A stretch of DNA of 64,000 bases from Odobenus rosmarus divergens (GCF_000321225.1 NW_004450563.1:249385-313384), one strand, 5' to 3'; positions 1 through 11,535 are shown, numbered from the stretch's first letter. Numbers and translations: made by a program. Notes: generated by a model from the sequence alone, not told the origin.

Positions 1-1003
1 ATTTTATAAAAGGAATTGATAAGAGAAGTTGTTTGAAAAAAAAAAGAAGAGGATTTACAAAGAAAAAAAAGAGAGAGAGTGTGACCAGGCAGGAGACTAG
101 AGATTTAGGGTATATTTTAATCTGTTCGAGGAAACTGTATCTCAAAATTTTGAAGAGAGAACAACTTACGTATATATGCCAAAAATCAGGGTAACTACTA
201 TGAAGGGATAGAATATGACTCTAAAAATGAAAAATAAAAATGTTTTTTAAAAAAGGGATTGATTAAGATGCTGGTTGAAAAAGGGAAAAAGAAAAATTCA
301 AAAAAAAGACAGTTAAAAAAAATTAACTTTGAAAGACTAAAGAATCATGGTAAAAATGCCATGAATTCTATGTGCAGTATTCCCCTAGCGCTGGAGTTCT
401 CCCGTTCTCATTGATCAGTAAACTTGGTCTTGGCTGGCTGTTCGTGCTGATCTTCTGGGGGAGGGGCCTGTTGCCGTGGTTCCCAAATGTCTTTGCCGGA
501 GGCGGAATTGCCTCACCCTTGCCGGGTGGGGCTCAGTAATCTGCTCGGGTTTGCTCTCAGGAGCTTTTGTTCCCTGCAAACTTTCCGTACAGCCTTGGAG
601 GACGACAGTGAAAATGGCAGCCTCCCAATCTCTGCCCCGGAGGAGCTGAGAACTCAGGGCCCTGCTCCTCAGTGCGCCCCCAGAGAAAAGCAGTCAATCA
701 CCCCGTCTCCCCGGTCTCCGGCCACACTCTGTGCTTACTCGGCCTGTGACCGAGAATTTCTATCTCTGGCACCCGACTCGGTGTGGAGTCTCCAAACCCA
801 GCAGATCCCTGCAGTGCACTCCCATGCCACTCCTCTCGGGGGAGGAATGGGAGTCTCCCAGGATCTGTGGGTTGTTGGGTCCCTGCTGGAGGAGCAGTGG
901 CCGGACTGTGTCACCGATCACAGTCTATGGCACCCCCGAGCTGAGAGCCAGCGCCTCGGCTCCATCTCTGCAGCCGGCTTCCCCGCTTCTCTTTTTAATT
1001 TGA
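1..1003 (+). mobile_element. Carnivore LINE-1 5' UTR-like fragment (left end outside window)
   Basis: An A-rich stretch (1-360) leads into a GC-rich block (about 380-1000) unlike anything else in the window. The order of phrases, for example TGGGGGAGGGGCCTGTTG and GAGGCGGAATTGCC, is what I recall from the 5' regulatory end of carnivore L1 elements. In L1 this region acts as an internal RNA polymerase II promoter. No ORF1 or ORF2 follows: sequence changes at about 1003 to unrelated DNA with a MIR relic. The 173-residue open frame at 487-1008 lies wholly inside this block and has no recognisable domain, so I do not call it a gene. The L1 assignment is from memory of the family; a different GC-rich repeat is possible. 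Confidence 0.55.
10..320 (+). repeat. Diverged tandem monomers inside the L1-like 5' region
   Basis: The stretch from about 12 (GGAATTGATAAGAGAAGTTG) recurs in diverged form from about 257 (GGGATTGATTAAGATGCTGG). Both are followed by an A-rich run with AAGAAGA or AAAGAAAAA. The period is about 245 bases. Tandem monomers are a known layout for some mammalian L1 5' ends. Confidence 0.4.
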
Positions 1004-1032
1004 ATTAAATCACCTAGATATTGCTCTTCCCA

Positions 1033-1110
1033 TTTCATGGATAAGCAAACTCAGTCTTCCATAGAGAACTTGCCCACGGTTACACAGCACACAGGTCCGC
1101 ATCACTAAAA
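1033..1110 (-). mobile_element. MIR relic
   Basis: CCCATTTCATGGATAAGCAA followed by CTTGCCCACGGTTACACAGC matches the MIR core in reverse (CCCATTTTACAGATGAGGAA, then CTTGCCCAAGGTCACACAGC). Confidence 0.75.
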
Positions 1111-1344
1111 TTCTTGTTTGTAACCGCAGCCCATGCTGATCGATGCTGATGCTAATGCCGATCATTTTACAGACTTGTTTACTCCTGGTCTCATTTCCAG
1201 CCTCTTACATTTTAACCTCCATAGATTCTCTGTGATCACCTATTTTCACTGATTCTCTTTGGTTACTGCCCTATTCCATCCCAGTCTCTCTTCCTCTTTC
1301 TTGATAAATTTTTTGGGGGGGTAAGGTGATAGTTGCTCCTTATT

Positions 1345-1655
1345 TCTTACTCTAACATGCTCTGCTCATTTACACCTCTTCTCCCAACAAACATATACCC
1401 CTCACGCTACCTGGTCTTCTTTGCATTTTCCCACCATGAAGATTTTTACTACTAGGCTTCGCCTCATCATTCAAATCTCAGCTCAAACGTCAGCTCCTCG
1501 GGGAGACTTTCTTTGACGATCCAATCTACTTTAGCTCTCTGGGTCTCCACAACATTATCATGTTTTCTTTTCTTCACAGGTCTTACTAATACCTTATGCT
1601 ATTTTGTTTTTATCTGCTTATTAGAATGCAAGATCTATGAGATTATTTTAACCTT
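1345..1655 (+). mobile_element. L2 (LINE-2) 3' relic
   Basis: Phrases match the L2 3' region in order: TCATTCAAATCTCAGCTCAA, ACGTCAGCTCCTCGGGGAGA, then a later TTAGAATGCAAGATCTATGA. The element is non-coding and strongly diverged. Confidence 0.7.
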
Positions 1656-1659
1656 AAAA

Positions 1660-3122
1660 AGAACAGTTCATGATGCATTGTAGCAAACTAATAGATATTT
1701 TAAGATAAACACATGGGCTTTCATGGTTCAAATACCATGCTTGCAGGTGAAGCAAGTTAAATAACACTCTTTTTTTCAAAAATGAATAAATAAGTATGTA
1801 AACTCATAACACCTCTTTAGGCTACTCCAAGATTTTGGTCCATACCTTCGTAGGTAATTATTTTTGCTGTTTTCTTTCTAAATGGTATCTGAGTGAAGTT
1901 TTTTTTTTTTCCTACAAGTGTAAGAACTTCTAACTCTCAGGAGAAAATATTTAGAAGTTCAAGGCAGTTGTTACACCACTTGGGAAAAATAACTGAAGTT
2001 AAGCAGGATATGAAGTGGAAACTTTGGGTTTCCCTTCAGTTCATTTCACTGGGATTCAATTCTTAATGGCCCTAAAGCGCTTTATACATTTTTAGAATAG
2101 CAGGCAATCATGCCTTCCTGTGGACATTCTTTTGAAGGTGGCTACAACCGTACATGCAGAAAAATAATAATACCAGGAAAAAATGTCCTATTACAGAATG
2201 ATTTTATTTTCTCTTGTACTCTGAAAATAATGCTGGTCATGCATTCTTCTAAGTATATACACCACTTATGCTATAGGTTTGTGGTGTATATAAATATATA
2301 TGCCCAGGCCATTACATGTGGTACTGAAGTCATTTTGAAAGTGAATGGCATCAGGCTCCATCTTTCATGGAATTCGCATTCCTGTTGGCATGTCTGGGGT
2401 GCACTTAATGCCATTTCTCAGATCCTTAACACATTTCTTGCAAGGCAGAGAAACTTGTTTTAGGTACTGATTACCTTACGTGTCCTGCATGCAGATAATT
2501 ATACTTGAGGATGGAATGGCTAGGTAAGAAAAAACTAGCATACTGAAGGTAGCAGAAGCCCCTGGAGGAATAGGACAATAAAAACAACTCGATTTCCTCC
2601 AGAGTGGTGAATAATGTCTCATGAAGGTGACATAACAGTTTCCCTCAAGGAGAGGGACAGAGTGGGCTAATAACCAGTGAACTAGTTAAAAGCTTTAAGG
2701 TAGATGCCCAAGATGCCTTCTCACTGCTTAAATCTTTGTCACTCGTTCTCTTTCATCCAAACAGAAGTTGGAAGGTTTATTTGGAGAGATTAAAACACAA
2801 TGGCTGTACTGGGAGATGCCAGGCCCAGTTGAGGGCAATAGAAAAGTACTTTCTTATTGAAAGAGAATAATTATCTAATAATTTGCATATTAAAAATTCA
2901 GGCCCAGGCCCATTTCTTCAACTTTTTTCTCAGAGTAACATGCAGACAAGATTGTTTTCCCTAACGCAATAACTGAAGCTTTTATTTTTATTTTTGCAGG
3001 GTATTGGCCAGTGGGACTAAATATCTCCCTCAACTACATTCCTGGATTCTCCATCTAATCATACATAATGATGTTCAGCAATTGATAACTCCTTCTCTCC
3101 TCCACACACACTCATAAGGCTT
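1660..3122. other. No recognised feature
   Basis: AT-rich sequence with no repeat or gene I can name. A 117-residue open frame at 2110-2463 (+) shows no domain, no splice context and no low-divergence signature, so I treat it as chance. Confidence 0.5.
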
Positions 3123-3135
3123 CCAGTCAACTTTT

Positions 3136-3316
3136 TAAAAGATATTTTATTTACTTATTAGAGAGAACATAAGTGAGGTGGGAGGGGCAGAGGGAGAGAG
3201 AGAAGCAGACTCCCCACTGACTGGGGAGCCCAACGTGAGGCTCAATCCCAGGACCCCAAGATCATGACCTGAGCCCAAGGCAGACGCTTAAGTGACTGAG
3301 CCACCCAGGCACCCCT
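3136..3316 (-). mobile_element. Carnivora tRNA-derived SINE, full length
   Basis: Read in reverse it has the poly-A/ATTT tail, CT-rich stretch, B box and a head ending GAGCCACCCAGGCACCCC. The target-site duplication CCAGTCAACTTTT is at 3123-3135 and 3317-3329. The tail is diverged (TTATTAGAGAG), which suggests an older copy. Confidence 0.93.
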
Positions 3317-4004
3317 CCAGTCAACTTTTAATATCTTACTCTCAAATATAAACTGATGGCCCTAACCATCAGGCATCCAAGGAAGTCCTCTATTAGGCAA
3401 AACATATACAGATAAATATATGGGAGGGGAAGTCTCAGATGAAATATACAATGTCAGATTCAAAGAGAAAGTAACAACAGAAAACCAACAACACAGAACC
3501 AAACTGCTATTACAGTATTAGATAAGAGTCAAATATTGCAGTTGAAAGATAATACTAAATAGAAAAATAAAAATCAGAGTGAAAAAAAAGCATTCTGGAA
3601 ACTAAAATAAAAGTTATACCAGCAATAAATCTATTATAAGATTTGGAAATTAAAACAGAAGATTTCCCAGAAACTCAAACAAAAAGACAACGCTATAGAC
3701 ATGTTATAGAAAATACAAGGAAATGAAAAGATTGAGCTGCAAGATTCAAGAACTAATACAAATTTTATAAACAGAAAAAAGAAAACAAAAGGAAATAGAT
3801 TCTTAAATGAATTATTTTTAAAAATCAAAATTCCTATAACTGGAAGAAATGAATTTGCAGATTGAAACATCCCAGAGTGTACCTGAGGTGTTGGGTGTGG
3901 GGGAAAGGTCACCCAGGCACAATATAACCCATTTAGAATACTAGGGATAAAATAAAGATACAAAATGCTTTGTCAAGGAAAAACAGACGGTCGATAAGAA
4001 CTGC

Positions 4005-4577
4005 AAGGAAAACTTTATTCAATATTATTGCATTGGCGTCAAGACCATTGCAATTATAGGAGAGAGACTGAGCTCAATCAAGTCCACTGAAACAAAAGGC
4101 AGGAGCATTTTTTAAAAATATTTTACTTATTTATTTGACAGTGAGAGAGAGCACAGCAGAGGGAGAGGCAGGCTCGCCCAGCAGGGAACCTGATGCAGGG
4201 CTCGATCCCAGGACCCTGGGATCATGACCTGAGCCAAAAGCAGACGCTTAACGACTGAGCCACCCAGGCACCCAGGCAGGAGCATTTTTGATGCTGGGGT
4301 GAGTTAATGGAAAAGAACTGGAGGACTTGGGAAGGGAGGTTGGGCCATCTGTGTGATTAGGCCACCTGGGTTTGCTAACTGGCACTTTTGAAAGTTAGAC
4401 GCCTACCCTCCCACAGAGACTGAAAGATAGGGATGCTATCTCCTGCCATGATTATGTTCAAAGGGATGGTCCCAAGTCCTTGAGAAAGATATTTCTGTGC
4501 TGGAGAAGATTCACAGATTAGTCACACTGACTGGAACATGGAGGTCCTCTTGGTCAGCTTTCAAAGTGAAAGATCAG
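4005..4577. mobile_element. Unidentified insertion inside the HAL1-like relic, itself carrying a SINE
   Basis: Both edges are inferred from where the HAL1-like text stops and resumes. The insert starts near AAAACTTTATTCAATATTAT and ends near TCAGCTTTCAAAGTGAAAG. It is less A-rich than its host and has no open frame of note. It may be an LTR or a non-autonomous repeat that I cannot name. Confidence 0.4.
4114..4273 (-). mobile_element. Carnivora tRNA-derived SINE
   Basis: Reverse copy with GAGCCACCCAGGCACCC head, B box and tail ATTTATTTGACAG. It is flanked by the direct repeat AGGCAGGAGCATTTTT (4097-4112 and 4274-4289). It is inserted in the unidentified element at 4005-4577. Confidence 0.93.
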
Positions 4578-5029
4578 TTACATTCTCACGTGTTGGTATC
4601 AAAATGATTGGGAATTTTCAGTAAGAGCTAGAAGACAATGAAACAAAGCCCTAATTCTCAGAACAAACTTCTTTTGAATCTCAGATTCTTTATTAAGCCA
4701 CAATATCAATTAAGACAGAAAATAAAGAAATATCAGACAAGCAATGTCTCAAAAAAAGTTTACCATCCACAGGAATCAATTAGAAAATGTGACCCACAAA
4801 CATAAAAGAAGAAACAGAAGAGTATAAGGCATGGATGGCATCTAGGACTTAGATCTAGCACCCACAGACACAAAGGCAAATAAATTGCAAAATATAATTA
4901 CCAGAGAACTACCAAGGAGAAATGGTTTCAGAAAATATGTTTCTGAGTAGAAAATAAAACAGACAATAACTGGAGTTTAAGAGAAAAATTTCACTTTGTT
5001 AGAGAGTTTGGAAAGTAATTGGCAAGTGA

Positions 5030-5505
5030 TCCATGGAAAGCAAAAATGATGCAATTAGGCACAATAAACTCCAAAGAATATGAAAAGATATTTTAAAGAA
5101 GACATACATCTTCATGTACTATATGGGGCTCCACTGTGAATAAAAGTTACACTGTAAACGCTAAATATTGACTTATCAAAAATGATAAGAAAGGTGGGGA
5201 AGGGAGATTTCTTAGTTTTTCTTCTAGAGAGTCAATTGATTTCTAGTAAAAAAAAAGAGAGAGAGGGAGAGAAGAAAAAATTATTTAGAATATGGTATCA
5301 ATGGTTATGAACATAATTGCCTATGGTTTTAAGAACTTAAGAACTCAGAACTGAGAACGGCAGACACAAGACATAAGCTTGTTATTTTATAATAAAAATG
5401 TTACTTATATTATTACTACTACCAATAATAATTTTTACTAACAATATAAACCTTGCAATACCACTTGTCTTTTAAAGCAATATGTGTATCTTATTTTTTT
5501 AAATT
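5030..5505. other. AT-rich sequence, probably more LINE relic
   Basis: A-rich and low complexity, lying between two LINE pieces on the same strand. It has no distinct motif of its own. Confidence 0.3.
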
Positions 5506-6120
5506 AAAAAAATCTAAAAATATATCTTAAGCAAATAAGTTTCATGTATGCAAATATGTATCTATTAGGACGTTCTTTGAAGCATGGATTTAATAGTGAA
5601 AAGGACAATCTAAATGCCCAACAAAATAGGATGGGTGAAAATATAATTATATATAATAGAATATGCTGAAGCTATTAAAATAACATTGCAGAATAATATT
5701 TAATGGCACAAAAAATGTTTACTGTATATTAAGTGAATATAAAACAGATTGTAAAACAGTATGACTTCAATAGTAGTTATTAACGTTTGTTGATTTCTTT
5801 TTATATGCTAGGCACTGTATTAAGTGCTATACATACATTTTTCTCATTTTCTCCCCATATTAGCCCTATGAAATGGGTAACATTGATGAAGTTGAGTGAC
5901 TTTAAACAAGGTTATAAAATATGGACAATAATGTTTCTGTTTTTAAAAATAAAAATAAAATAAAAATAAAAACCAAGCATATGTGTATATGTGTTAGCAG
6001 CGTTAGCAGTTATCTCTGGTGGGAAAGTGATACTCTTTTTATTCTCTTGCTAATTTGTATTTTTTAATCCTCTGCAATAGACATATATGATATGTTCAAT
6101 AAGAAAAAAATAAGTACAAT
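5505..6120 (+). mobile_element. L1M-type 3' UTR relic, split by a MIR
   Basis: Phrases of the old L1 3' UTR occur in order: AATAGTGAAAAGGACAATCT, AAATGCCCAACAAAATAGGA, ATATGCTGAAGCTATTAAAA, AAGTGAATATAAAACAGATT. After the MIR come AGCAGTTATCTCTGGTGGGA and CTAATTTGTATTTTTTAATC. An (AAAAT)n run is at about 5944-5971. Confidence 0.7.
5775..5905 (-). mobile_element. MIR relic inside the L1M 3' UTR
   Basis: TGCTAGGCACTGTATTAAGT, CATACATTTTTCTCATTTTC and CCCTATGAAATGGGTAACAT match the MIR body in reverse. Confidence 0.7.
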
Positions 6121-6124
6121 ATTA

Positions 6125-6215
6125 GTCTTGCATATTTGAAGCATTTATTAAGCCTTTAATGTGTGCCAGTCACACTGCTGGGTTTGAAGGATAGTAAAAT
6201 AAATAAGAATGTGTC
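6125..6215. mobile_element. Ancient mammalian interspersed repeat, family unresolved
   Basis: The opening phrase CATTTATTAAGCCTTTAATG, then TGTGCCAGTCACACTGC, follows a widespread mammalian pattern (a 'TTTATTGAGCACCTACTATG..CCAGGCACT' start). I cannot name the family. Confidence 0.45.
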
Positions 6216-6519
6216 CACCTCTTTATAAATATATTTTATTTTTTTCAAGACAATTCCTTGATTATCTGCATGATCATATGTGGAGTCCCTGAGATTGATT
6301 TTGTCATCACAAAACAGCTTATATTTTTCAAATTTCATAAAATATTTTCATCACAGTGGGAATGAATAAACTTTTATTTAGTAAAATGAAATCAATATTT
6401 TACACTGTTATTAATAGAAGGATACATAAAACAGAAAAAACAAAACACTTTGGCTTGATGAATGTAAAGGGACTTTTTAGGCTGATGATGTTTGCTATTT
6501 TAATATTTTCGTTATCTTA

Positions 6520-6665
6520 CTTGGTTGTCTTGTTCATTCAACAAATGCTATTTCAGCATTTACTATGTGCCTGATAGCTTTGTAGGGACTGGGGACACAG
6601 CAGTGAGCAAGAATCATAAAGTTTCTGCTGCAGTGAAACATATTCTGATGAGAGACAGGTGGAGA
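6520..6665. mobile_element. Ancient mammalian interspersed repeat, family unresolved
   Basis: Same opening pattern as 6125-6215: CATTTACTATGTGCCTGATA, then GACTGGGGACACAGCAGTGA. It runs into the CA microsatellite. Confidence 0.5.
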
Positions 6666-6678
6666 GACAGACAAATAG

Positions 6679-6709
6679 ACACACACACACACGCACACAC
6701 ACACACACA
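6679..6709. repeat. (AC)n microsatellite
   Basis: About 15 AC units with a single G interruption. It produces the overlapping Thr/His and Val/Cys chance open frames seen on both strands. Confidence 0.95.
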
Positions 6710-7330
6710 ACAAATCCATTTATTTCCCTTAGCTATAGTCAGTGTTTTAGATATATATTTTTTCCCTAATGTGTATGTTTTTTTCTTGTATTTCATGATT
6801 TCCCTCATAACATTAAAGCGTGACACAATTTAATTCATGTCTTTATTATTCCATAGCTAACCCTCCCACGTTAGCCTCTCTTCAAGTTAATCTTTCCTAT
6901 ATTATCACCAATAGATGCTATTGCTACGGCAGTATTTTTCAAACTCCAGAGACACATTATGAAATAGATGTAATGGAGGCAGACTAATATTTTTGCAATG
7001 AAACGGAACAGAAATGTAAGAGAACAGAATAGAAAATATCAGAATGCTTTGTAGATAGTCAGGTTAAGTAACATTTCATGAAATAACTTTTTCATAAGTA
7101 AGGGAATTGGGTTTAATGTAAAATATATTTCTTAATCAATATCATGTTCAAAATTTTGGAAAGCCATATTACACTCTTAAATTATAATGTCCCCATTTAT
7201 CAATCTGCTCAAAAGCATATTATAACAACCTATTGTCTACCTAAAAGTATATGAAATTATCAACTCTTGTCCATGGCATGGAATATTCTCCATAGTTCCC
7301 TCTAATCTCAGATTTATTTCACTCTTTAAC
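6710..7330. other. No recognised feature
   Basis: AT-rich, nothing identifiable. Confidence 0.5.
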
Positions 7331-7332
7331 TC

Positions 7333-7422
7333 AATAGATAGATGGATGGATAGATGGATATATTAGATAGATAGGTTGATAGACAGATAGATGATAGATT
7401 TATAGATATGCAGATGAACAGA
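7333..7422. repeat. (GATA)n/(GATG)n imperfect microsatellite
   Basis: Interrupted tetranucleotide units (TAGA, TGGA, CAGA) run over about 90 bases. Confidence 0.9.
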
Positions 7423-7424
7423 TA

Positions 7425-9595
7425 AAAATCAAGCCACATGTTGCTTCGTGCTCAATCTTTATTTACCCAGAATGCTCTCATATTCTCCTCCACATTACCT
7501 GTCAAAATGTCTCCGTTTTACATGGCACCATTCAAAACTACTTTAAATCATTTCTTTATAAAAGAATGTTTTTGACTGAATTAAGAGCTCATATCTGTCT
7601 TAACTATATGACTGCTTTGTGAATAATTTCTCAAAATATAGGAAGTAGGGAAGAGGTAATTCTTTGTCATATTCCTTTCAGAACAGCATAATTATTTCCT
7701 TATAGTTCTCCTCAAAAAATTAAGTTAAGATTGAATTTAGTAGAGATGCTAGATTTGAATCCACAAAATACTCATAGAAATATCCATGACTTTTTCAAGT
7801 ACAAGAGTGCAAATATGTAGAGATTTTAATTGTATATCGCAATAGAGCATGAGTTTCATTATTTTTTGTTGGTCTGTGCCTAGCATGGTATAGATATTCA
7901 ATAAGTAGCATTTCTCAAAATAATTTGTAATGCTTACAAAGTCTAATACCCTGATCTACTAAAAAATGTCTAACCTCCTCAATGGGAAATGTCTGTGGAA
8001 AAAAAGAAATATGGCAAGGGGCTTTTGATTCTTAGGTTGTCGTGGTTTATAATACATACTCTGCACTTTTACTGCCCCTGTGTGTTAGAAGACTACCTGA
8101 AAAGCTTGGCTTTCCTATGGCTATTTATAATAAATTATTTTAAATAATTTTTTTTTGTTTATTGACTGCAATAGAAATTTTGATAAACACAAAGAAAAAG
8201 AAAGTAAATTTTTGAACAGAATGATTCTAAACAGTATTTGTGTTTATAATAGAGTTTCATTTAGTCTGGCAATTTGATTTCTCTTTCCCTTTGCTCTCTA
8301 GTTGCCAAAAATAGTCTTTATTCATTTTAGAATAAATTATCATTAGATATTATAGGAAACATGAATGAATTGCAAATGGAATTTGTAATATTGATTTTCA
8401 GCAGAGTGTTATCTTTGTCCAGATTCTAACTGTGGGTGTACTCAACACCAAACCCCATAAAATGATATTACATTTAATGATGGTAACATAACCCCATGTA
8501 GAAGCATGCACGGAAGATAGTATTTAGCATATTAACAGTAAATAATGACTTATTTGGTATATTTGACCACACCACATTAAATATATAGCATAAAATACAT
8601 AGAACTAGCTCTCAACAACATATCTTAATACCAAGAGACTGGCTGTTTGTTTTGTCACACATTCTAAGACACAAATAATAAAGCATGCCAAAGCAGAGAA
8701 ACCATATTTTCATATCCTGGGCTGGAAATAATTAGAAATTAGAAATCTCCTCTCCCTGTCAAATACCCTCATTTAGTTACATTACTAGCCATCACGTGAG
8801 AACTACAGGAAAATTTCCAATTTAACAGTGGAGAAGTTTGATATTCTAAGTGCTTAAGTTAATTAAAAATCAAAAGGAATGCTCCATAAGTTATAATATG
8901 ATTCTCACAATTTAATTTGTGAAATATGGCTGAATATAAAAGGACACACATTATTAATTGATGCAAAGGTAGATTATGCATAACCATATAATGAACATGA
9001 GTAGGCATGGGGAGAAGCTCAGAATACCTAAACAAATGTCCTCACTACCAATCCCTTTAGCCTTGCTATGATTCCATTGACTCAAGTGTCTCTGCAGATT
9101 TTCCTAAGTTTGGGGCATCTGAGGAGTCAAGATGTCCATATCATCAGGAGGAAGAGTAGACAATCTTTTCGTACAATTTTGGGAAAGACTCATTTTGAAG
9201 TGTGGTGGCATAGAGAGAACTGCCCACCCACTGACAATTAGATTCAAAACTTAATTACCAAGTTTAGTGTTGAATAAGAAGTGGGAAATGAGTTGGAGAA
9301 GGATGGGTGGTAAACAAAATGAAGGAAATACAAATTTAAAATGTTGAACTACATAAGATTTTGCAATTTAATACTTTCCCAATTTTGTTTTGTTCAGGGA
9401 TGTATGGAAAAAAATTACTTTTCTGGTTTTGTTTTGTTTTTTCCTGAAATACCAGCACTTTGTAGATATTTCTGGAATCTTCTTTATTTCTTCATAGCCC
9501 AGTTAACTTAGAAATGCATATTTTTATAAATCTTTCTCTACTCTATGCAGAATGATGGTATATATCAAGTGAAGTTCAGGTTTAAAGGGAGGGAG
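7425..9595. other. No recognised feature
   Basis: About 2.2 kb of AT-rich sequence with no SINE, no clear LINE phrase and no convincing open frame. Confidence 0.5.
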
Positions 9596-9599
9596 CAGA

Positions 9600-9852
9600 G
9601 GGGCACCTGAGTGGCTCGGTGGGTTAAGCCTATGCCTTCGGCTCCTTTCATGATCTCAGGATCCTGGGATCCAGGCCCACGTCAAGCTCCCTGCTCAGCG
9701 GGTGTCTGTTTCTCCTTCCTCTCCTTCCTCTGTCTGTTTCTCCTTCCTCTCCTCCCCCACCACTCATGCTCTCTCTCTCTGTCATTCTCTCTCTCTCTAG
9801 CTCTCTTTCAAACAAATAAATAAATCTTTAAAAAATAAAAAATAAAAAAAAA
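9600..9852 (+). mobile_element. Carnivora tRNA-derived SINE with expanded pyrimidine tract
   Basis: Head GGGGCACCTGAGTGGCTCGG, then B-box region and a long TCC/TCT tract (about 9710-9810). This tract contains TCTGTTTCTCCTTCCTCTCC-like units duplicated in tandem and ends in the AATAAATAAATCTTT tail. The tract is longer than in the other copies. Target duplications are unclear (a purine-rich AAGGGAGGGAGCAG against AAGGGGAAGGGGCAG). Confidence 0.9.
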
Positions 9853-10525
9853 TAAGGGGAAGGGGCAGGAATACAAAGGTAAATATTCAGATGTGGATGG
9901 TACTATAGTAACTCTATGTTGTGAAAAAAATGTTGGTCTTCCTCATTAGCTCCTATCTGTCTGATAGTGGGGAAAAAAAAAAAAAACGGTTATCTTCTGT
10001 TAACTTCAACATAATTTAATTAGATATGTTCTCTTCAGGGCTCTCCATTTTTGCCAGGATGAACCAGGTAAGCGAATTGGTACTCCCCCCTTTCCTTCCA
10101 CATCCTCTCCCCATGTGTCATCTAGCTGAGGGGGGACAGGAGCTCTATGGGGTCACAGCTTCTTCCACCACTTTCACCCTACTTCTGTCCTCTGGGCATC
10201 ACTTACCTTTCTGCATGTAAGGCTAAAGCTACCTGATGGTAGCATTTACTATCTACTTTGGCCCTAGCTGGCTAATAAAAGCATCTATAACTTTGTGCTT
10301 CTTTTCCCGTGACATCCTGCTCCACCGGTTCAATTTGACGAGACTGCTTGACTGAGTTCCAGGTGTATGGAATGGGAACCCCAAAATTAGATCCCTTTCC
10401 AGAATCCTCCACCCTCCAGTGCCTAAACAGGCACAGATATGCTGAAAGATCACCTTAATTAATATATTAAGAACGTTAATATTTTCAAGTCATTGCCATT
10501 TCACATGTAGTTATGACATTACTGT
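9853..10525. other. No recognised feature
   Basis: Unassigned sequence, slightly more GC-rich around 10080-10420. Open frames of 64-66 codons here show no domain. Confidence 0.5.
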
Positions 10526-10526
10526 T

Positions 10527-10607
10527 AAATATATATATACATAATTACATAATAATATATAATAACATATATAATACATATATAATATATACATACATAT
10601 ATATACA
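10527..10607. repeat. (AT)n-rich low-complexity tract
   Basis: Alternating AT/ATA/ACAT units over about 80 bases. Confidence 0.9.
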
Positions 10608-11148
10608 GAAATGCCTATGAGATTAAAATGAAAAATGCCATTGGAGTTTGAAAGATACAAGCACAGTTACTATGCGGCTTGGTTTTGAAGGAAAATATAG
10701 CTGGATTCCATGTTTACTTGGGTGTATAAACACTTCCTACAATTTCCTCCCTGCAAGAAATATTTCAATTTAACTCTCTAAAAACATGTTATTTAAAACG
10801 TACGAATACAAAGGTGAAGACAGCAAAGTCCTTTGACGGTATAATTTCAAGGGTACCGAGTGAGATTTCTTCTCTTCCAGTTGTAATTATTGCTTTGAAA
10901 TTTGTGATAACAGATCATGAGTTTTCTACTTTATATTCCTGAATTCACACTTACATCACACTAAGTCAGTCTGTTACTTCCTGAAGAGCTGCACAGCAAC
11001 ACTCTTACCAGGTGCACAAATCGTATTCCCTCACTGCCGGCCTTTGACTAGTCTCTTGTTCATTGCAACGCACATGATTGCTACAGCTCTGCAGATTTTT
11101 CCTGACTCTAATTTAGCTATTCTTCATGACTCGTTATCTCGCAGTCAC
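10608..11148. other. No recognised feature
   Basis: Unassigned AT-rich sequence. Confidence 0.5.
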
Positions 11149-11149
11149 C

Positions 11150-11280
11150 ACAACAATAACTTATTGACCATCCACTCTGTGCAAAAGCCTGTCCTATAGA
11201 GTGAAAGGCAGAAGGTTACAAGGGAAATAAAATACTTGTTCCCTCATGTCAATGACATTATAATCTAATGGACTTTAAAA
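11150..11280. mobile_element. Ancient mammalian interspersed repeat, family unresolved
   Basis: AACTTATTGACCATCCACTC, TGTGCAAAAGCCTGTCCTAT and TGACATTATAATCTAATGGA follow the same pattern as the repeats at 6520 and 61040. Confidence 0.45.
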
Positions 11281-11535
11281 ATCTCCGCTGTCTTAGTGTT
11301 CAGCCTGATGCCATATCAGTTTCTGTTTTAGTATTAAGCACACCAGAAACTCACTATTAATACCTTTTACTACACAACAGAATTTGCTTTAAAGAAGTTT
11401 CATTTTGACATTATTCTTGGTTAATGATAAATCCAAAAGACTTTTTACGTTTTAAGTTTTCATGGATATTGAGGACAATGTTATGTGCCACTTTAGGAAA
11501 ATTTAATTTATTTGATAGCATTTTACATTTAAACT

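Larger units (their letters stand above)
3345..5030 (+). mobile_element. HAL1-like ancient LINE relic, interrupted
   Basis: A-rich sense strand with HAL1/L1 ORF1-region phrases in order. AATTTGCAGATTGAAACATCCCAGAGTG is near 3851-3878, a 'CTAGGGATAAAATAAAGAT' piece near 3940, GAGCTAGAAGACAATGAAAC near 4626, and CAGACAAGCAATGTCTCAAA near 4735. These match the known order of the family. About 575 bases of unrelated sequence (about 4005-4577) split it. It has many stops and is not functional. Confidence 0.65.

Noticed and set aside
487..1008. 173-codon open frame
   Set aside because: It lies in the L1-like GC-rich block. No domain is recognisable, and GC-rich repeat sequence has few stops by chance.
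2110..2463. 117-codon open frame
   Set aside because: No domain and no coding-like codon pattern; consistent with chance in 64 kb.
10060..10080. Exon-like CAG|GTAAG donor motif
   Set aside because: A lone donor-like motif (CCAGGTAAGC) without a matching acceptor or coding frame is expected by chance.
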